Shown piece after piece: positions 36,134 to 48,143 of a DNA stretch of 64,000 nucleotides (position 1 is its first letter; the number at the start of each line of letters is the position of its first letter). Origin of the DNA: Dipylidium caninum (taxonomy: Eukaryota > Platyhelminthes > Cestoda > Cyclophyllidea > Dipylidiidae); NCBI GenBank assembly GCA_017562135.1, contig QEYB01001401.1, positions 143,903-207,902 of the forward strand, read 5' to 3'. The position numbers were made by a program, and so were the translations under genes. The notes beneath the pieces were generated by a model that was given only the letters and a program-made list of their open reading frames with translations, did not search any database and had not been told where the DNA came from.

Positions 36134-39100
36134 ATGGCGGTGAATGGCACCGAGTTGCTGCTGAACTACTCGGCAGCGGAGGGGAGAAAGGACGAAGGCG
36201 GTGAAATGGCCTACGAAGACGGAGAAGCCAAAAAGTGAGCAGTCACTTGCTGTCAAGCGCGCAAATTGTGCGTCAAGCGTAAGAAGCGACGAGGCAACGA
36301 AGTTTGACTTTTACGGTACGTCGCAGTCTCGAGGATTCGAGGAGGCGGAGGAAGAGCATTTGATCACGAGACAGCGCCGCCGCCCCACCTCGAGGCATCC
36401 GCGGTGGAGACGAAGCACAAGTGCCAAAGCGCCTCGACGAGGCGTCGTTTGAGTGGAAATTAAGATGGCGAGTAGCCTTACGAAGCGATGGTGTGTGCTA
36501 CTCTCGGAGCCTGTCACCTGCTCGCTCGATTTGACATTGCGTTGCTGCCGACACGACGAGGTTCTCACTCCGCCTCGCGCGACACAGGCTTGTCCGCCCC
36601 GCCCCGCCCCGTCCTTCTCCGCTCCGCCCCTGGAGGCCCCACCTCGTCGCAGACGCAGTGGAGAACAACGACACTTTTCTTTATCTCCTTGGTCTTCTCA
36701 CTCGAGAATTTTCCACACCCCTGCGTCTGGCCACCCTCCTCCCCCGCCTCCACTTCTGGGTGTCTGCACCAGAGCGAGTTCGGAGATCGGTCGGAGGGGC
36801 ATCCGAGGCCTTCGAGGCGTTGGGCCGAGGATCCCCGCGAGGGGAGGAGAAGACTAGTGGCCGCGCGCCTGCCACGGTGATTGGAGCAGACACTCACCCG
36901 CACTCCTCATTTCTCTTTCCGTCTAGACGACCCAGTGTCGCCTTCGCCGACTACGACATCGGAGACAAGAGGTAACTTTGCAGGAGCACGCGGCCCCGCC
37001 GATTGCGTGCAGTGGCAAAAGAGGCCCGAGAATGGCATATGAAATGGCGCTTTCCATTTAGGAGTTCACTCATTTCCTCGCTCCTCCTCCTCTCGGCCAT
37101 TGTCGAGGGCGTGGCCTCCTTCGTGCTGCCCATCATCGACGCCTTCGGTCCGCCCAAGTACGTGGAGCACAAATTCTACTTCGAGGTGAGTCGACACGTC
37201 GAGGGACTCCTCGTCAACTCCACCGCCGTCGCTCCTCGACGTCTTCCGCTGGCGTCTGCACCGTTTAACCCCACGATTTAACGATTTACATTGGCATCCC
37301 AGTCATTTACGCCTGATCGTCTAAAACCTCACCCACCATCGCTTGTCGTGGCCTTTTGAACCAGCAACTTGTTTGTTTGTTTAAACGCCGTCACGAAGAT
37401 GAGAAGTTAGCACTTAAGCGAAGTAAATGTCGAAGAGGCGGCTTCTAGAGAGAGAGAAGAGAAATTGGGTGAAGCAGAAAGAGGAAAGAAGAGGGAAGGG
37501 GAAGGACGCTGGGGCTGTCAGGTGTAGGGAGGGAGAACTGCCGAAGCTGTGACCTTCGCAGACGCCCTTTTCAATGAAACTCACCTTCACCTTCTTCGTT
37601 GTCCTTATATTTGCCCCCTCCTCCCCGGAAAGATATTTCAAATCTTTCAATTCACCCTCTCCATCGCGGCGTTGGCCTACCTGCAAGCCCTGATGGTCTA
37701 CTACGACCGGAAGATGCGGAGACGCGAACGACTGTGCAAAGAACTCGCCCACGGGGAGAGCGTCTACAGCGACGAGCACGTGCGGGAGGAGGAGGAGGAG
37801 GAGGAGGAGGAGGAGGACGAGGAGAACGGGTGGAATGGGAGTGGCGAGAGTGTCCCCACCACTCCGGCCGACGGGGTCAGTCCCACCAGTCCGACGGAGG
37901 GGAGCAGCGGGGAGACGTTCCAGGACGCCAGTCCCACCTCGCCCTCGGAGTCTGGTGAGTCTGTGGACTCTCCTCGGTGTCATTTGCGCCGCCACGGTTC
38001 CCCTTCCTCTTCCTCTTCCTCTTCCCCTCCCCCTTCCCCTTCTTCTTTTTCTTCTCGCTTCTGCTCCCACCTCTTTTTTTGATCGGTGGGGAACAAATGC
38101 CTTGTTTCATTTCACTGAAGAGAAATGGAGGTGGCTGGGGGAGGATTGTGAAATCCGACGGCAGAGGAGACGTGGTTAAAAAGGAGCAAAATGCGTATGA
38201 TCTGACCAGAGTGGAGGAGAATTTCAGTCCACACACTAAAGTGACTCTGTTTGCGACGACAGACGATTCTGACACGGTCACTTGACTCTGCCCTGACCCA
38301 GCGCCACACCCTCACCTCCGCCTCGCCCCCCCCCCCCACCCCAAGTCGGTCCCCGTGGCCTCGTCGGAGCTTAAAACTCGCCCATTCAGCCACATTTATC
38401 GGGCGGAGTGAGGAGACGCCCTGGGTTAGTTTTTACTTGAAAGCAAAGCGGATGCGTGAAGAGTCTCCACAATCGAGAACTCCGAAGTGGCTGTACGTGT
38501 TGGTGCAATGAGGCGTTCGCAACATAAGGAGGCGATGGCGAAGCCTAGTTTGCGCCGACTGCTCCAACCGGGCGATCCAACAGCGCCTCCGCGCCACTTG
38601 TCATGCTGTCGAACCTTGAAGGGTGACCATGAAAGACGTCTGCTTCATCACCTGTCCGTCGCGGCAGTTTTGTGGTCACAGGGGCGATGGAAGGCTCCGC
38701 CCCAGCGAGGGAGGAAGGTCGCCGCTTCAGTGGTGGAGGTGGCCTCCACGGGCTGTATTGGGCGATGACAGACTGGACGTGACGATGATTTCTGTAAGAG
38801 CTACTCGCTCGAATAACTGACTGACTGACTGACTCTGAGCCTGTTTCGAGGGTTTGTGTGACAGGCGACTGTTTTGTCCCGCCCTGGCGGCAGTTGGAAT
38901 GTTTTTGCACCCATGATTTCGTGTAAATTAACCCCTATTTACACCGTCCTTTTTGTGTGCCGTATTTTTTTACTAGGATCATCTCTGTTTTCAACGCAAA
39001 TAGTCCTCATCAAACAGGACAATTTACATTTTTTAAAAGCCTTCCGCTTTCCAAAGGATTTTGCACTTGGCGGCACCACCGCCAAGCCTTTTTGACGAGT

Positions 39101-42100
39101 ATTTCGCGTACATAAATTCCGCTGTGGATGCAGTAAACGTGATGTTATTCACCGCCGATCACATCCGACTGGCTCGGATATGGTTTTTCGCCGGTTCTTC
39201 GCACGAAGCACCCTCGTCGCCCTCCTTTCCGCTTGTTAGTCGTGAGACAAGACCCTGCACAGGGCGGAGAACATCTGTCAAGCCGTAAAATGCGCTATTT
39301 TGAGGGAAGGCGCTGCTCACACACAGAATGAAGGCGATAACTATCCATTCCACTCAACAGTGTCCATACTACTTGCTGCAAAATAGTAGCATGTTGGCTC
39401 AAGGTTTGTTTCGTTCACTGACACAGAAAAGTAAGGATTTGCGATGAGAAGGGGAAGAAATGCTCGTGTTACCGCTAAAGCAGTGACTGGAATGAGTCTG
39501 GAGGAAACTCGGGAAAAGTCGAGCATACTTTGAGTGGCAGACGTGTTATCAACCTCATATTTCGTCATGTTCAACAAGACTATGGTGGGGTAGAGTGGGA
39601 TATAAATTTTTTGACCCACATCACCTCCACTGGGTGGCGAAAAGCATTGCTTTCCCAAGTAGCCGGTCCGAATCGCCTCCTCGGTGTAAATAATCCCTTT
39701 TGCTGGAATTGCAGATGCGCCTCCCTCCGAGTTCTGCCTGATCCACGAACAGTCGAGGGAGGCGGAGAAGGAGGCAGAGGAGGTGAAGGAGAAGGAGAAG
39801 GAGGAGTCACACTCCACCAGATCGAGTAAATCAGCGCCTACCCAGCGGAATCGTCCGATGGGACCGAGTAAAACGGTGGTTATTCACGTGAGTCCACTTC
39901 TGCGCTTTTCGCTTCCTCTCAGCTCGCCGTGGAGTCGGGAAGGGGTTGAGTTAACAGATTACCGACCAGGCAGGGAGCTTTTGCTCCAACCGACTGCTGG
40001 CCGCGTGGGCTGATGAGGCGGATCGGGAGGCGTGGAGACGTGTTGTCTGACAGTTGCGGGAGCTCCGCCGCCGGCCTCAGTGCCACCTTGTGTCCGCAGG
40101 ACTGGAGGAAGTTGTAATTGTCAGCATCCTGCCGGTAGACACCAGTAAATGGTCTCAACGCACTCAATTTATCGGCGAATTTGACGCAAATAAGAGGAAG
40201 TGAAGTGCGGAGAGTCAAGACCGCTCGGTCTTTGTGCAGTGTTGTGCGCTCGAAGACGCCTGTTGAGGACAAAAGACGCACACAGTTGACCTGACAGTCC
40301 TTAGTTCATATTTGGCTTGCTAATTAACATTTTATGTGTCGTTTTCGGGCTATTTGAGCGGGTTGATTGTGCCCCCTCAAGCCATTGTCCTGTGACCTTG
40401 AAGACGAGCGAATCGGTGGAGGAGAAGGAGCGAAAACTGGGCGCGGTGGAAATGCGATCCCCGTCGTTCCGACGCCGAGTTACCCACCTCGGCAGGATGT
40501 TCGGCGACACACTGGGAATAAACAAACGCAATCCGCCCTACACCCGTGACTCGGAGGGCATCAATCTCTACCTGCGTCTCGGCACTGTCGGTAAGTTCGC
40601 CTCACTGAAACGCGGCTTGCAGTGTGCCACGAAGGCCTTCCATCCACCTAAAATTGACGCGTTGCCATGGCGATGGTGTATGTCCACGGTGGAATTGCCG
40701 CATTCTCAAGCACTCCTGCCTGTTCTGCCAGGATTTGGCTGGAAGACCCGCTAAAGTAGAAGCATTCGGCAGTGTGTGGATTGAAGAAGGCGTTTGACCT
40801 GCTACCTATCGGAGCGTGTAGTTTGCGAACGGAAAAGGGTTTGATAGAGTGATGTCACACGCCAAGAGCTCATGTCTCCTCAGCACTCCTGAATTTGACT
40901 GGAAGACCCGCTGAAGTGGAAGTGTTCGCAGGTGCTGTGACATGAGTTCCACACGCCATCTCGTCGGTGTGCGCCTCTGTTCTGTTCCCCACTCGGATTG
41001 TGGTGGTTTGCATCCTTCTCATCGCCTTGACGGAATTTGCAGGAATGCACGAATGGAAAGACCTTCTTTAAGGAGGTCTGTGGGGAAACCGTTCACCTTC
41101 GATGGGACAAAAGGCTGGCGTCCACCCGGTGGCTGCGGAATATCGTCGGTGGCTCCAGAGTCACCGAGACCACTGCAGTAAGAGCGGATCGGTTTCCACA
41201 AAAGAAGCAACCGCCTCGGGGATTGTCAGCCGGTCAGAAGCTCGTCTGGACAGAATTGAGATGCGAGATGATGCGTAGAGTTGCCGCTTCCTCTAATGTT
41301 TTGCCTCAACTCCAGTGTTTTTCCCACTGCTTCCCTCCAGTCTTTGGCTTCGGTGTCATGATAACGGACGGATTCCGTGTGGCCGACCAATTCCGCGCGG
41401 TCAATAGCGAACGCAACTGCCACAGTGTGCTCTGGATTCCCCTCAATGTCATCCACTCCATCTACATCTTCTGGCAAACCTACTTCCTCTTCAAATACCA
41501 CCGCGTACGTTCTTCCCCCTCCCGCCCCGTGCCACTGTCGACGACCTGGAAGGGCTTCCTCCCCACCCCCACCCCCCCCCATCCCGCCCCCAAATGACTG
41601 TGGGCGACATGTGGTGTCGACACGAGACGAGGAGGCAGAGACTGTCGGCATTCTAACCGAGCGCTGGGCATAATCTTCATCGAATGCCTGTCTATCTGTC
41701 TGTCAAACCTTTCGTCCGTCCGTCCGTCTGTCTGCCTCCCTCTCGTCCTCCTCCTCCTTGTCTCCTTCTCCTTCTCGTCTTCCTCCTCGTCCGCCTTCTC
41801 CTGCTTGTCCTTCTCGTCCTCCCCCTGTTGTCTCCTCCTTCTCCTTCTCCTGCTCGTCCTCGTTCGCCTCCTCCTCCTCCTCTTCCTCCTCAAGATTGCA
41901 AACTATTGTCATTGCCAGCGCCACCATACTTTCTTCCTCTTCTCGAGTGCGCTTCGCCGATTTCCCCTCAGTTCAGATCATGAATCTCTAGTCGGGCTCA
42001 ACTCATCCAAAACCCACGTGCTGCCACTTCGTCTGCCACCTAACGTCGATTTACCGGTCCTTCTCTCCCCTTTCCCCCCTTCTGCCTACTCTCCAGTCGT

Positions 42101-45100
42101 AGAGTAAATATTTAGGACTGCACACCCGACAGCACAACTCGTGGGTGCTAAAACTTCTACCTCACGTGAAATATCCATAAATCACGAGAAAAACGGGCAC
42201 GTCAAGGTTGTAAATTACTAAATTTCAGAGATTTTCAGTAAATAGGAGATTTTACCAGAGCCATCGCAAACTCCAAGACACACCGAGAGCGACATTTGAG
42301 GCGTCGAGTAGTTCAAACTCGCGTAATTGCCGAGTTGAGCGACCCAAATCGGAGGTGAACAGCTTGACCTGAGCAAGAGTGAACCTCTTCCTTCCACCTT
42401 TGCACCGTTTTGTAGGTGATATTCAATGTGCAAAAGTTCTTCATCCGCTTCATCCTCAGCCACATGGCGGTGTCGAATTTGGGCCAGTGGTTGAGCACGG
42501 TGGTGGAGGAGGTGGTCTACTCGGAGGCGGAGATGGAGTACTCCACCAACGCGGCGCACTCCCTCGCCGCAGCGGTGGTCGGGGAGCGGGGCCTCGTGCC
42601 GGAGGCGGCGGAGCAGCCGGCCAGACTGCCGAGTGGCCTCAACCACACGGAGAATGTAGGTGAGATGAGCCCCTGCCACCCGCCGTGTGGCCATGTCGCC
42701 GGGGGAGAGCGTTGGGCCAGACACGCGGACAACGGGGGATTGCGAAGCAGTGTTTAAAATACCGCCTCTCTTTGTCCAGTTCACTGTCGTTCCCAAGCCG
42801 CGGCTTTTGTGCACTACCTCATCCCCTGCGGAGTGGAGTACAGCCTCATCGCCGGTGCCATCTTCTACAAGATGTTCCAACGGATCGGCCACGTGCAGCA
42901 CAGATGCGCCTCCACCGCCGGGGCAAATCGTCGAATGGCCGAGGGCGCCGACCGCCACGTCACCATTCAATCGTACACTCGGTAGGTCAAATTCCAAGGC
43001 GGTTCGAAAATTCCTCCGTTTCTTACTCGTCTCGGGGGGTAGTTGTTGCCTGTTTGGAGGCAAAATGGGATTTCATTCGTCCTTTCTCTTCGGCTGCGCC
43101 ACGGCTGGTCGCCTTCCAGTCCGCATTCATCCACATTTTCGTTTCCAGCGGGCAGACTCGATGTCGGCGGGTTGCGAAAAGACCTGCTCTACCGCATCTG
43201 CCGTTATTTCCGCCACCGGTGGAGGCAGTCGCGAAGACGTGGCGTAAAAGGACGCTGTAGCAGTCGGTGGAAGGCGAAGTGAGGAGTGAAAGGAGAAATG
43301 GGCAAACTGCCTTAATCCCACGAGAGACGGGGAAGTGGGAAGCCGCGTCGTCGCGTCAAGTGACGGTCAATTTCGCCGTCGAAGGCGCGGAAGGACATTC
43401 TTGCGGCGTCTATGAGGCGGCAGTTCGCCCCGTGGCCTGAGGATGGTTGCAGTCACCGTTGCAGGCTGTTCGCTGCCTTAACTCGACGGAGTGTCCGACA
43501 CAGCCGACTGGCCGAGGGGTTCCGCGCCTTGACGCGTTAAACCGTCTGGCAGCCGTGCCGACGCCGTTTAACCAACTCGTAATTGAAGTGGTGCTATTTT
43601 CTGAGGGAAATAAAGTCCGCCGCAAAAGCGAAACAGACAAAAAGAGTCTCCCCATGCGAGGATAAGGAGGTCGGAGACGGCGCCACTGGTTTCTACTGGG
43701 CGATGAGACGCCACGACGCAGTGCCGACGTAATTTAACCAGCCTGCGGTTGAACCGGTAAAATTCCGTCGTTTGGAGGGGAAGAGAAGTCACTTGGTGTC
43801 TCTTACTGGGTCCAGGCAGTCAGGAAATGTGCAACAGACGAAAAGCGTTGTCTCTGCCCTCAACCGGACCTCAGCGAGGCCAGAGGCGAGGCGAGAAACA
43901 CCGCCGCAACTTGAGATGTAAATTTGTAAGATCTCCACTTCGCCGCGACCGAATTAAGGCCACCTTCGCATCCTGTAGCGTGGACGATCCCACCGAATGC
44001 CATCGGGCGCACAAAGGCCTCTTCGTGGGGCTCCTCCTCTTCCTGGCGACCCTCGTCACCCTCGCCCTCTTCTACATCTTCCTGCGTCGCCACAACTACA
44101 CCAACGCGCTGACCATCTACCAGATCAACTACATCATCCTCTTCTCCGTCGGCATCATAGCGGTCAGCTTCGCCCTCGTCCGAATTAAGGCGCTGCATTT
44201 CCGAGACTTGTCCGAGGAGGACGCCTTCGACGACAATCTCCTCCTCGTGGGGCTGCTCGCCGTCCTCTTCTACGACATGTTCATCCTCGTGCCCGCGGTG
44301 AGCGCGAAGGAGCACCACCACCAGTTGGAGGGCGCCATGTTCGTGGGGAAGTCGATTCTGGAGATAATTCAAGCCTTGCTGCAGGTAGGCATGACACCGG
44401 AAGGCGGCTGCGGGCGGTTCGGACGTGACGTGAGGGGCTTGTCATTCCGGCCACCAGAAATCGCTGACCGACCGATCTTGGCGGCGGCGGGGGGGTAGGA
44501 GAGGGAAAGTTGACGTCCGACGCATTCCTCAGACGCAACACACGCAATCGATGCAACGAGCGGTCGATCAGTCCATCACCTTGTCAAACTGTCAGGCGTA
44601 CGACGGGCGAGTAAATTGCCCATTTCCCCAGCCGTTGACTGAACGTTCATTCGGGGGCATCGCTGACATCGGCGACACTGTCCGTCTCGCGAACGGTGGG
44701 CTGCAACAGACTTTGGGAACCGAGAAGAGTAGACTCTGGCGAGTAGGAAAGCAGACTTTAAATTTGAAAATTGAGGAGAGTATAACAATAAACTGTGACT
44801 TGGGCTTCGAAGACCGAGTAAGGTAGACGTTGAAGAGCAGGAGAGTAGACTTTGTTATGGAAAATAGAGAAGAGTAGAAATTGTGGCGCCGATGAGTAGA
44901 ATTTGGCCTTGAAATCGCAAAGAGTAGAAGAGTAGACTTGAAATTTGCAACCGCGAAGAATAGACGTTGGGGACTAGAAAACTGAGAAGAGTACAGGTTG
45001 TAGAGCAAAAGAGTAGAGTTTAGTTTTGACAACAAAGGAGAGGAGACACTGAAGAATAAGAGTAGAATTTGGCTGTGAAAACCAATTAGTTGACGTGGAG

Positions 45101-45616
45101 AACCGATGAGAGTAGACCTTGGAAAGTGGACGAGTTGACGTTGACTATGAAAAGGAGGAAGAGCTGATTTTGAAGAGTAGAGGAGAGGACTTTGACGTGG
45201 AAAACCGAGCATTGACGGAGGAAAAAGGGGTGCGAAGTGCCGAGGTGTCGGATTGGCGGGCGAAATGCATTCCCACGTGGCCGAGGTGAAGGTGTTATTT
45301 GCCCCGTCAGGTCTTTCTCATCCTCGAGGCGTCTCGCCGTGAGGCGGGCACCACGGAGCACACCATCCAAAAGCCGGGACGGACAATGATCACCTTCCTC
45401 TTGGTGCTCAACCTCGCCATGTGGATTATCAACACGTTTGGCCTGAAACACGCGGAGAATCACGACATCTTCCGCCTCTACTACTCGGGCCTCGGATGGG
45501 AGATTATCACGCACCTCTCACTGCCACTCATCATCTTCTTCCGCTTCCACTCCACCGTCTGTCTGGCGGACATTTGGACGCATGCCTACCGCATGCACAA
45601 GCGAACCGACGTGTAG
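36134..45616 (+). CDS. otopetrin-family proton channel, complete
   Basis: Otopetrins are twelve-helix, proton-selective channels of the plasma membrane. Proposed exons: 36134-36234, 36927-36971, 37062-37185, 37633-37954, 39715-39887, 40404-40590, 41341-41504, 42416-42659, 42780-42981, 43979-44384, 45311-45616. Phases join exactly and give 757 codons plus TAG. Helix-rich blocks: ISSLLLLSAIVEGVASFVLP (TM1, about 50-77), FTLSIAALAYLQALMVYY (TM2), EGINLYLRLGTV then FGFGVMITDGF (TM3), IPLNVIHSIYIFWQTYFLFK (TM4), FFIRFILSHMAVSNLGQWLS (TM5), VEYSLIAGAIFYKMF, GLFVGLLLFLATLVTLALFY, LLLVGLLAVLFYDMFILVP. The last exon has the family signature VFLILEASRRE, KPGRTMITFLLVLNLAMWII, LGWEIITHLSLPLIIFFRFH and STVCLADIW. 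Between TM2 and TM3 sits an acidic, Ser/Pro-rich insert (about 118-290) with ten consecutive glutamates. The frame is also open upstream of the chosen ATG. Confidence 0.9.
37786..37822 (+). repeat. (GAG)n run within the otopetrin coding sequence
   Basis: A GAG/GAC run encodes ten glutamates and neighbouring acidic residues in the TM2-TM3 loop. A length-variable microsatellite is the likely origin. Confidence 0.8.
37955..39714 (+). other. otopetrin intron
   Basis: It runs from the GTGAGT donor after the acidic exon to the acceptor TTGCAG before the K/E-rich exon at 39715. Open frames on both strands here show no recognisable domains. Confidence 0.5.
40709..40929. repeat. direct repeat in an otopetrin intron
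   Basis: Copies at about 40709-40769 and 40882-40929 share AGCACTCCTG, then ATTTG-x-CTGGAAGACCCGCT and GAAG-xx-TTCG. The period is about 170 bp, with divergence between copies. Confidence 0.7.
41690..41890. repeat. pyrimidine-rich (CTC/CTT)n tract in an otopetrin intron
   Basis: About 200 bp of mostly C and T on the plus strand, starting with a CTGTCTGT/CCGTCCGT tetranucleotide run. It creates long spurious open frames. Confidence 0.75.
42982..43978 (+). other. otopetrin intron with a short diverged repeat
   Basis: No coding signal fits the flanking phases. Two related motifs (about 43550-43588 and 43716-43755) share GTGCCGACG followed by TTTAACCA and a TTGAA. Confidence 0.5.
44790..45215. 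repeat. degenerate minisatellite in the last otopetrin intron
   Basis: Many imperfect copies of a GAGTAGA-CTTTG-like core alternate with TTGAAAA-CCGA-GA-like spacers about 20-45 bp apart, all in one orientation. The minus strand is open for about 200 codons because the array lacks stops in that frame (recurrent STLLLF), which is not evidence of a gene. Confidence 0.75.
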
Positions 45617-45717
45617 ACGGCCGGCTGGCCGGCCGGTCGGTCGCTCCGGGACTCGTCTCTCCACCGCGCGCTCGCATAAACCGCAGCTTGGCGCAGAACA
45701 CCCCGCACGAGGTCTTC

Positions 45718-45723
45718 AATAAA
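45718..45723 (+). terminator. polyadenylation signal of the otopetrin gene
   Basis: AATAAA lies 102 bp past the TAG stop codon. Confidence 0.75.
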
Positions 45724-47834
45724 GACCGCTCCATGCTGTATTCTCCATCATTCCTCAGCAGAGGGGACAAGTTTGTTGGCAGGTGGTTTGGAAGTTCCGT
45801 ACGGCCAGGCGGTGGGGGGGGGGAGTGTTCCAGTGGAAGAGCGAGGCTAAGAGTCAGCCATAGCGGCTGTCCGTCCTGACGGTTGACGTAGAGTCCACCG
45901 CTCGCAATCAGCTGGCCATTTCGCCAGCCGCTTCGATGCTGGTCCTGACCGAAGTGGCCGCAGGTCTGCTGCTTGTAGGGAGGACCGCGGGGTGCATGGA
46001 GGCGGCAGACGAGGCGTCTGATGCTCCATCTCGAATTCTCCCCTGTCCACCGACCATCACGTCGGGCATGGATGAGCAGACGATGCGACGGGGCAGAGCG
46101 GACCCTCAACCAGTGGACACAGTCACGAGCCACGTGTCTGCGTGCGTCTCCGCGCGTAAAGACTTCCTTCGCGTTTTCTACCTCCTGCAACACATCCAGC
46201 AGTCGTCGGGACGTATTTTTTAGGGTCTGAGATGGCTGTGTGGTTGTGCAGGACCTGCGTCACATCCGTCGACGATTTGCCGAACGTCGCGAAGTGACTG
46301 GAAGCGTCCGCTATATGCCAAAAAAGCGTGGCTGAGGGGAAAGGCCTCGTCGCGGCGAAGAGGAGGCTTTTGTTGGCAGGCATCGGAGCGTCAGTTTTTG
46401 ATCGACGATCCAATGTTTTCCTCTCGGCTGTCTGGAGGCAAAGCACGTCATGCTAACATGGACGCTACAGCCAAGGAGGAGGCGGCTGCCTCTCCTTCCT
46501 CGGTGCGTCGAATGTTGCAGGGAAGAAAGCACTCGTCTGTCACAGTCAACAGACTCACAGAGCCTTTCCCCATCGCCAACAGAACGAGGTGCAACGCACT
46601 CAGCTCGCATTTCCGCTGTCATTTGGTTGGGTGGCCGAGTCGCTGTCGCCTCCGGCCTCGACGCCGCCGACAGTGACGGTGACGGAGGTATGAGAAGACG
46701 TCAAGGCGCGCCAATTGGACGGCTGGCCCAAGGCGAGTGAAGCAAAGCCCGTCTCGATTTGCCACAGCAAGTCGCCCAAACAGTGGTTTGACCAGGCTCA
46801 TCCATGTCCGAACGAGTGACGGAGACGAAACGAAAAGTCGAGCAAAGTTGAGTGTCGAGGGCGCCGCGAGATGCCTCCAGAGAAGTGTCGGTTTATGCAC
46901 AGGCGAGGAATGTTAATCTTCGTTGCCTCGTCAGGGCATCGTGGAGGTCGTTGCGTCTCCAAGGTTGAAGGCATCAACGAAGTTGCGCCACAATAACGCA
47001 GAGCCGTGCGAGGAAAAGTTACGGTCGCCTGTCGCACAGTGTTTTAGCAGGTGGCCCCCCCACCACCGCTTCTCACCACGTCAGTCGCGCTGAAAACTTG
47101 CCACGACGTTTGGAATGCGAGCTCTTTCGAGCGACATGCACTCTTCACACCGCAAAGCGGCGCCTTTTTCGTCCCCGAAAGGTTCCTGTGTTTCATGAAA
47201 ATCTCGAGGTCTGACCTTTGCATACCACGAAAAGGGGCAGTAGGGGGGGGGGGAGCGGGGATCAAGAAAGCGGACGTTTTGATTCAATATACCAGGAGAA
47301 TGGGCGCCTCAAGCACTTTATCTCCAGATGACGAGAACAGTCGTCCCGAGTATTGCTTATCTTCAATATTTCAAAACATACCAAGATTTTAACTGTCTTT
47401 CGTCTTTGATTAGAATAATAACAGCTAACCGCTACAGTCATTAATCGCAACTTTATTGCGCAAGAGATAACTTCTGCGAATGAACCACTTTATTTTACGG
47501 GCCATTAAAATGCATCGGTTTTTATTTAAATTGTTACAATTCCACACCCGCCTTCTCTCCTCGTGAGACGACGACGCGGAGGTTGTCATTCAGAAGAGTT
47601 GTTCCTGTTGTTCTCCCTCACATCATGCCGACTGTTAGGTTTGGCTTTCCTTACGATGGGTGGCAATTCACTGACCATCCCGTTGTGCAAAACCGTGTTT
47701 TTGCGCTTCCACAGACTCAACTCTCCTCCCCATTGTTGCCGCGCAACTGCATCAAGTAGCATGATCTGTTAACCCCTTATTTCGGGGGGGAGGGTGTGTG
47801 TGGGTGTGTGTGTGTGTGCATATTTGGTTCCATG

Positions 47835-48143
47835 TCATTGCCGCCAAATCAGGCGTAACAAGTCACTCCACTCTCCTCTCAAACACCCGCGGTTTGGAAA
47901 GGTGGAGTGGATGCAAAGAAGAGGAAATAAGTTCTTCACTTCCTGCCCCAAAACCGACTCTCCACGGGTGAAGAAGTAAACGGCGAACGCGGCTGTGAGG
48001 TAGAACATTAATCCTAGAATTAGTGGAGTAGAAATGTTCTTCGGGGTTAAGAGTGCAGACACCGGGGCAGACGAGACCCCCTTCGTCTCCTCGTCTGCTG
48101 GAGCCCGCATCACCCGCCGTCTATCGTCTCCACAGTCCCGCAT
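47835..48143 (-). CDS. possible small single-pass membrane protein, unassigned
   Basis: A minus-strand ORF contains one clear hydrophobic helix, STPLILGLMFYLTAAFAVYF, followed by FTRGESVLGQEVK. It is preceded by a polar N-terminus with a plausible internal start (MRAPADEETKG). The helix plus flanking charges is unlike the surrounding GC-rich open frames. The 3' part after the helix may be intronic. I do not recognise the family. Confidence 0.3.
   Translation of the reverse strand: MRDCGDDRRRVMRAPADEETKGVSSAPVSALLTPKNISTPLILGLMFYLTAAFAVYFFTRGESVLGQEVKNLFPLLCIHSTFPNRGCLRGEWSDLLRLIWRQ

Noticed and set aside
37414..38070. 218-codon minus-strand ORF
   Set aside because: Antisense to the otopetrin acidic exon and intron; low-complexity Arg/Gly-rich composition with no domain.
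39341..39817. 158-codon minus-strand ORF
   Set aside because: Overlaps a phase-consistent otopetrin exon on the other strand; no recognisable family.
44592..45212. 206-codon minus-strand ORF in the last otopetrin intron
   Set aside because: It is open because the minisatellite units lack stops in that frame; the peptide is a repetitive STLLLF pattern, antisense to a supported gene.
45840..46193. Minus-strand frame resembling a retrotransposon integrase zinc-binding segment (ARRHVARDCVHWLR)
   Set aside because: Only a few residues match, the expected downstream catalytic motifs are absent in any frame, and no flanking terminal repeats were seen.
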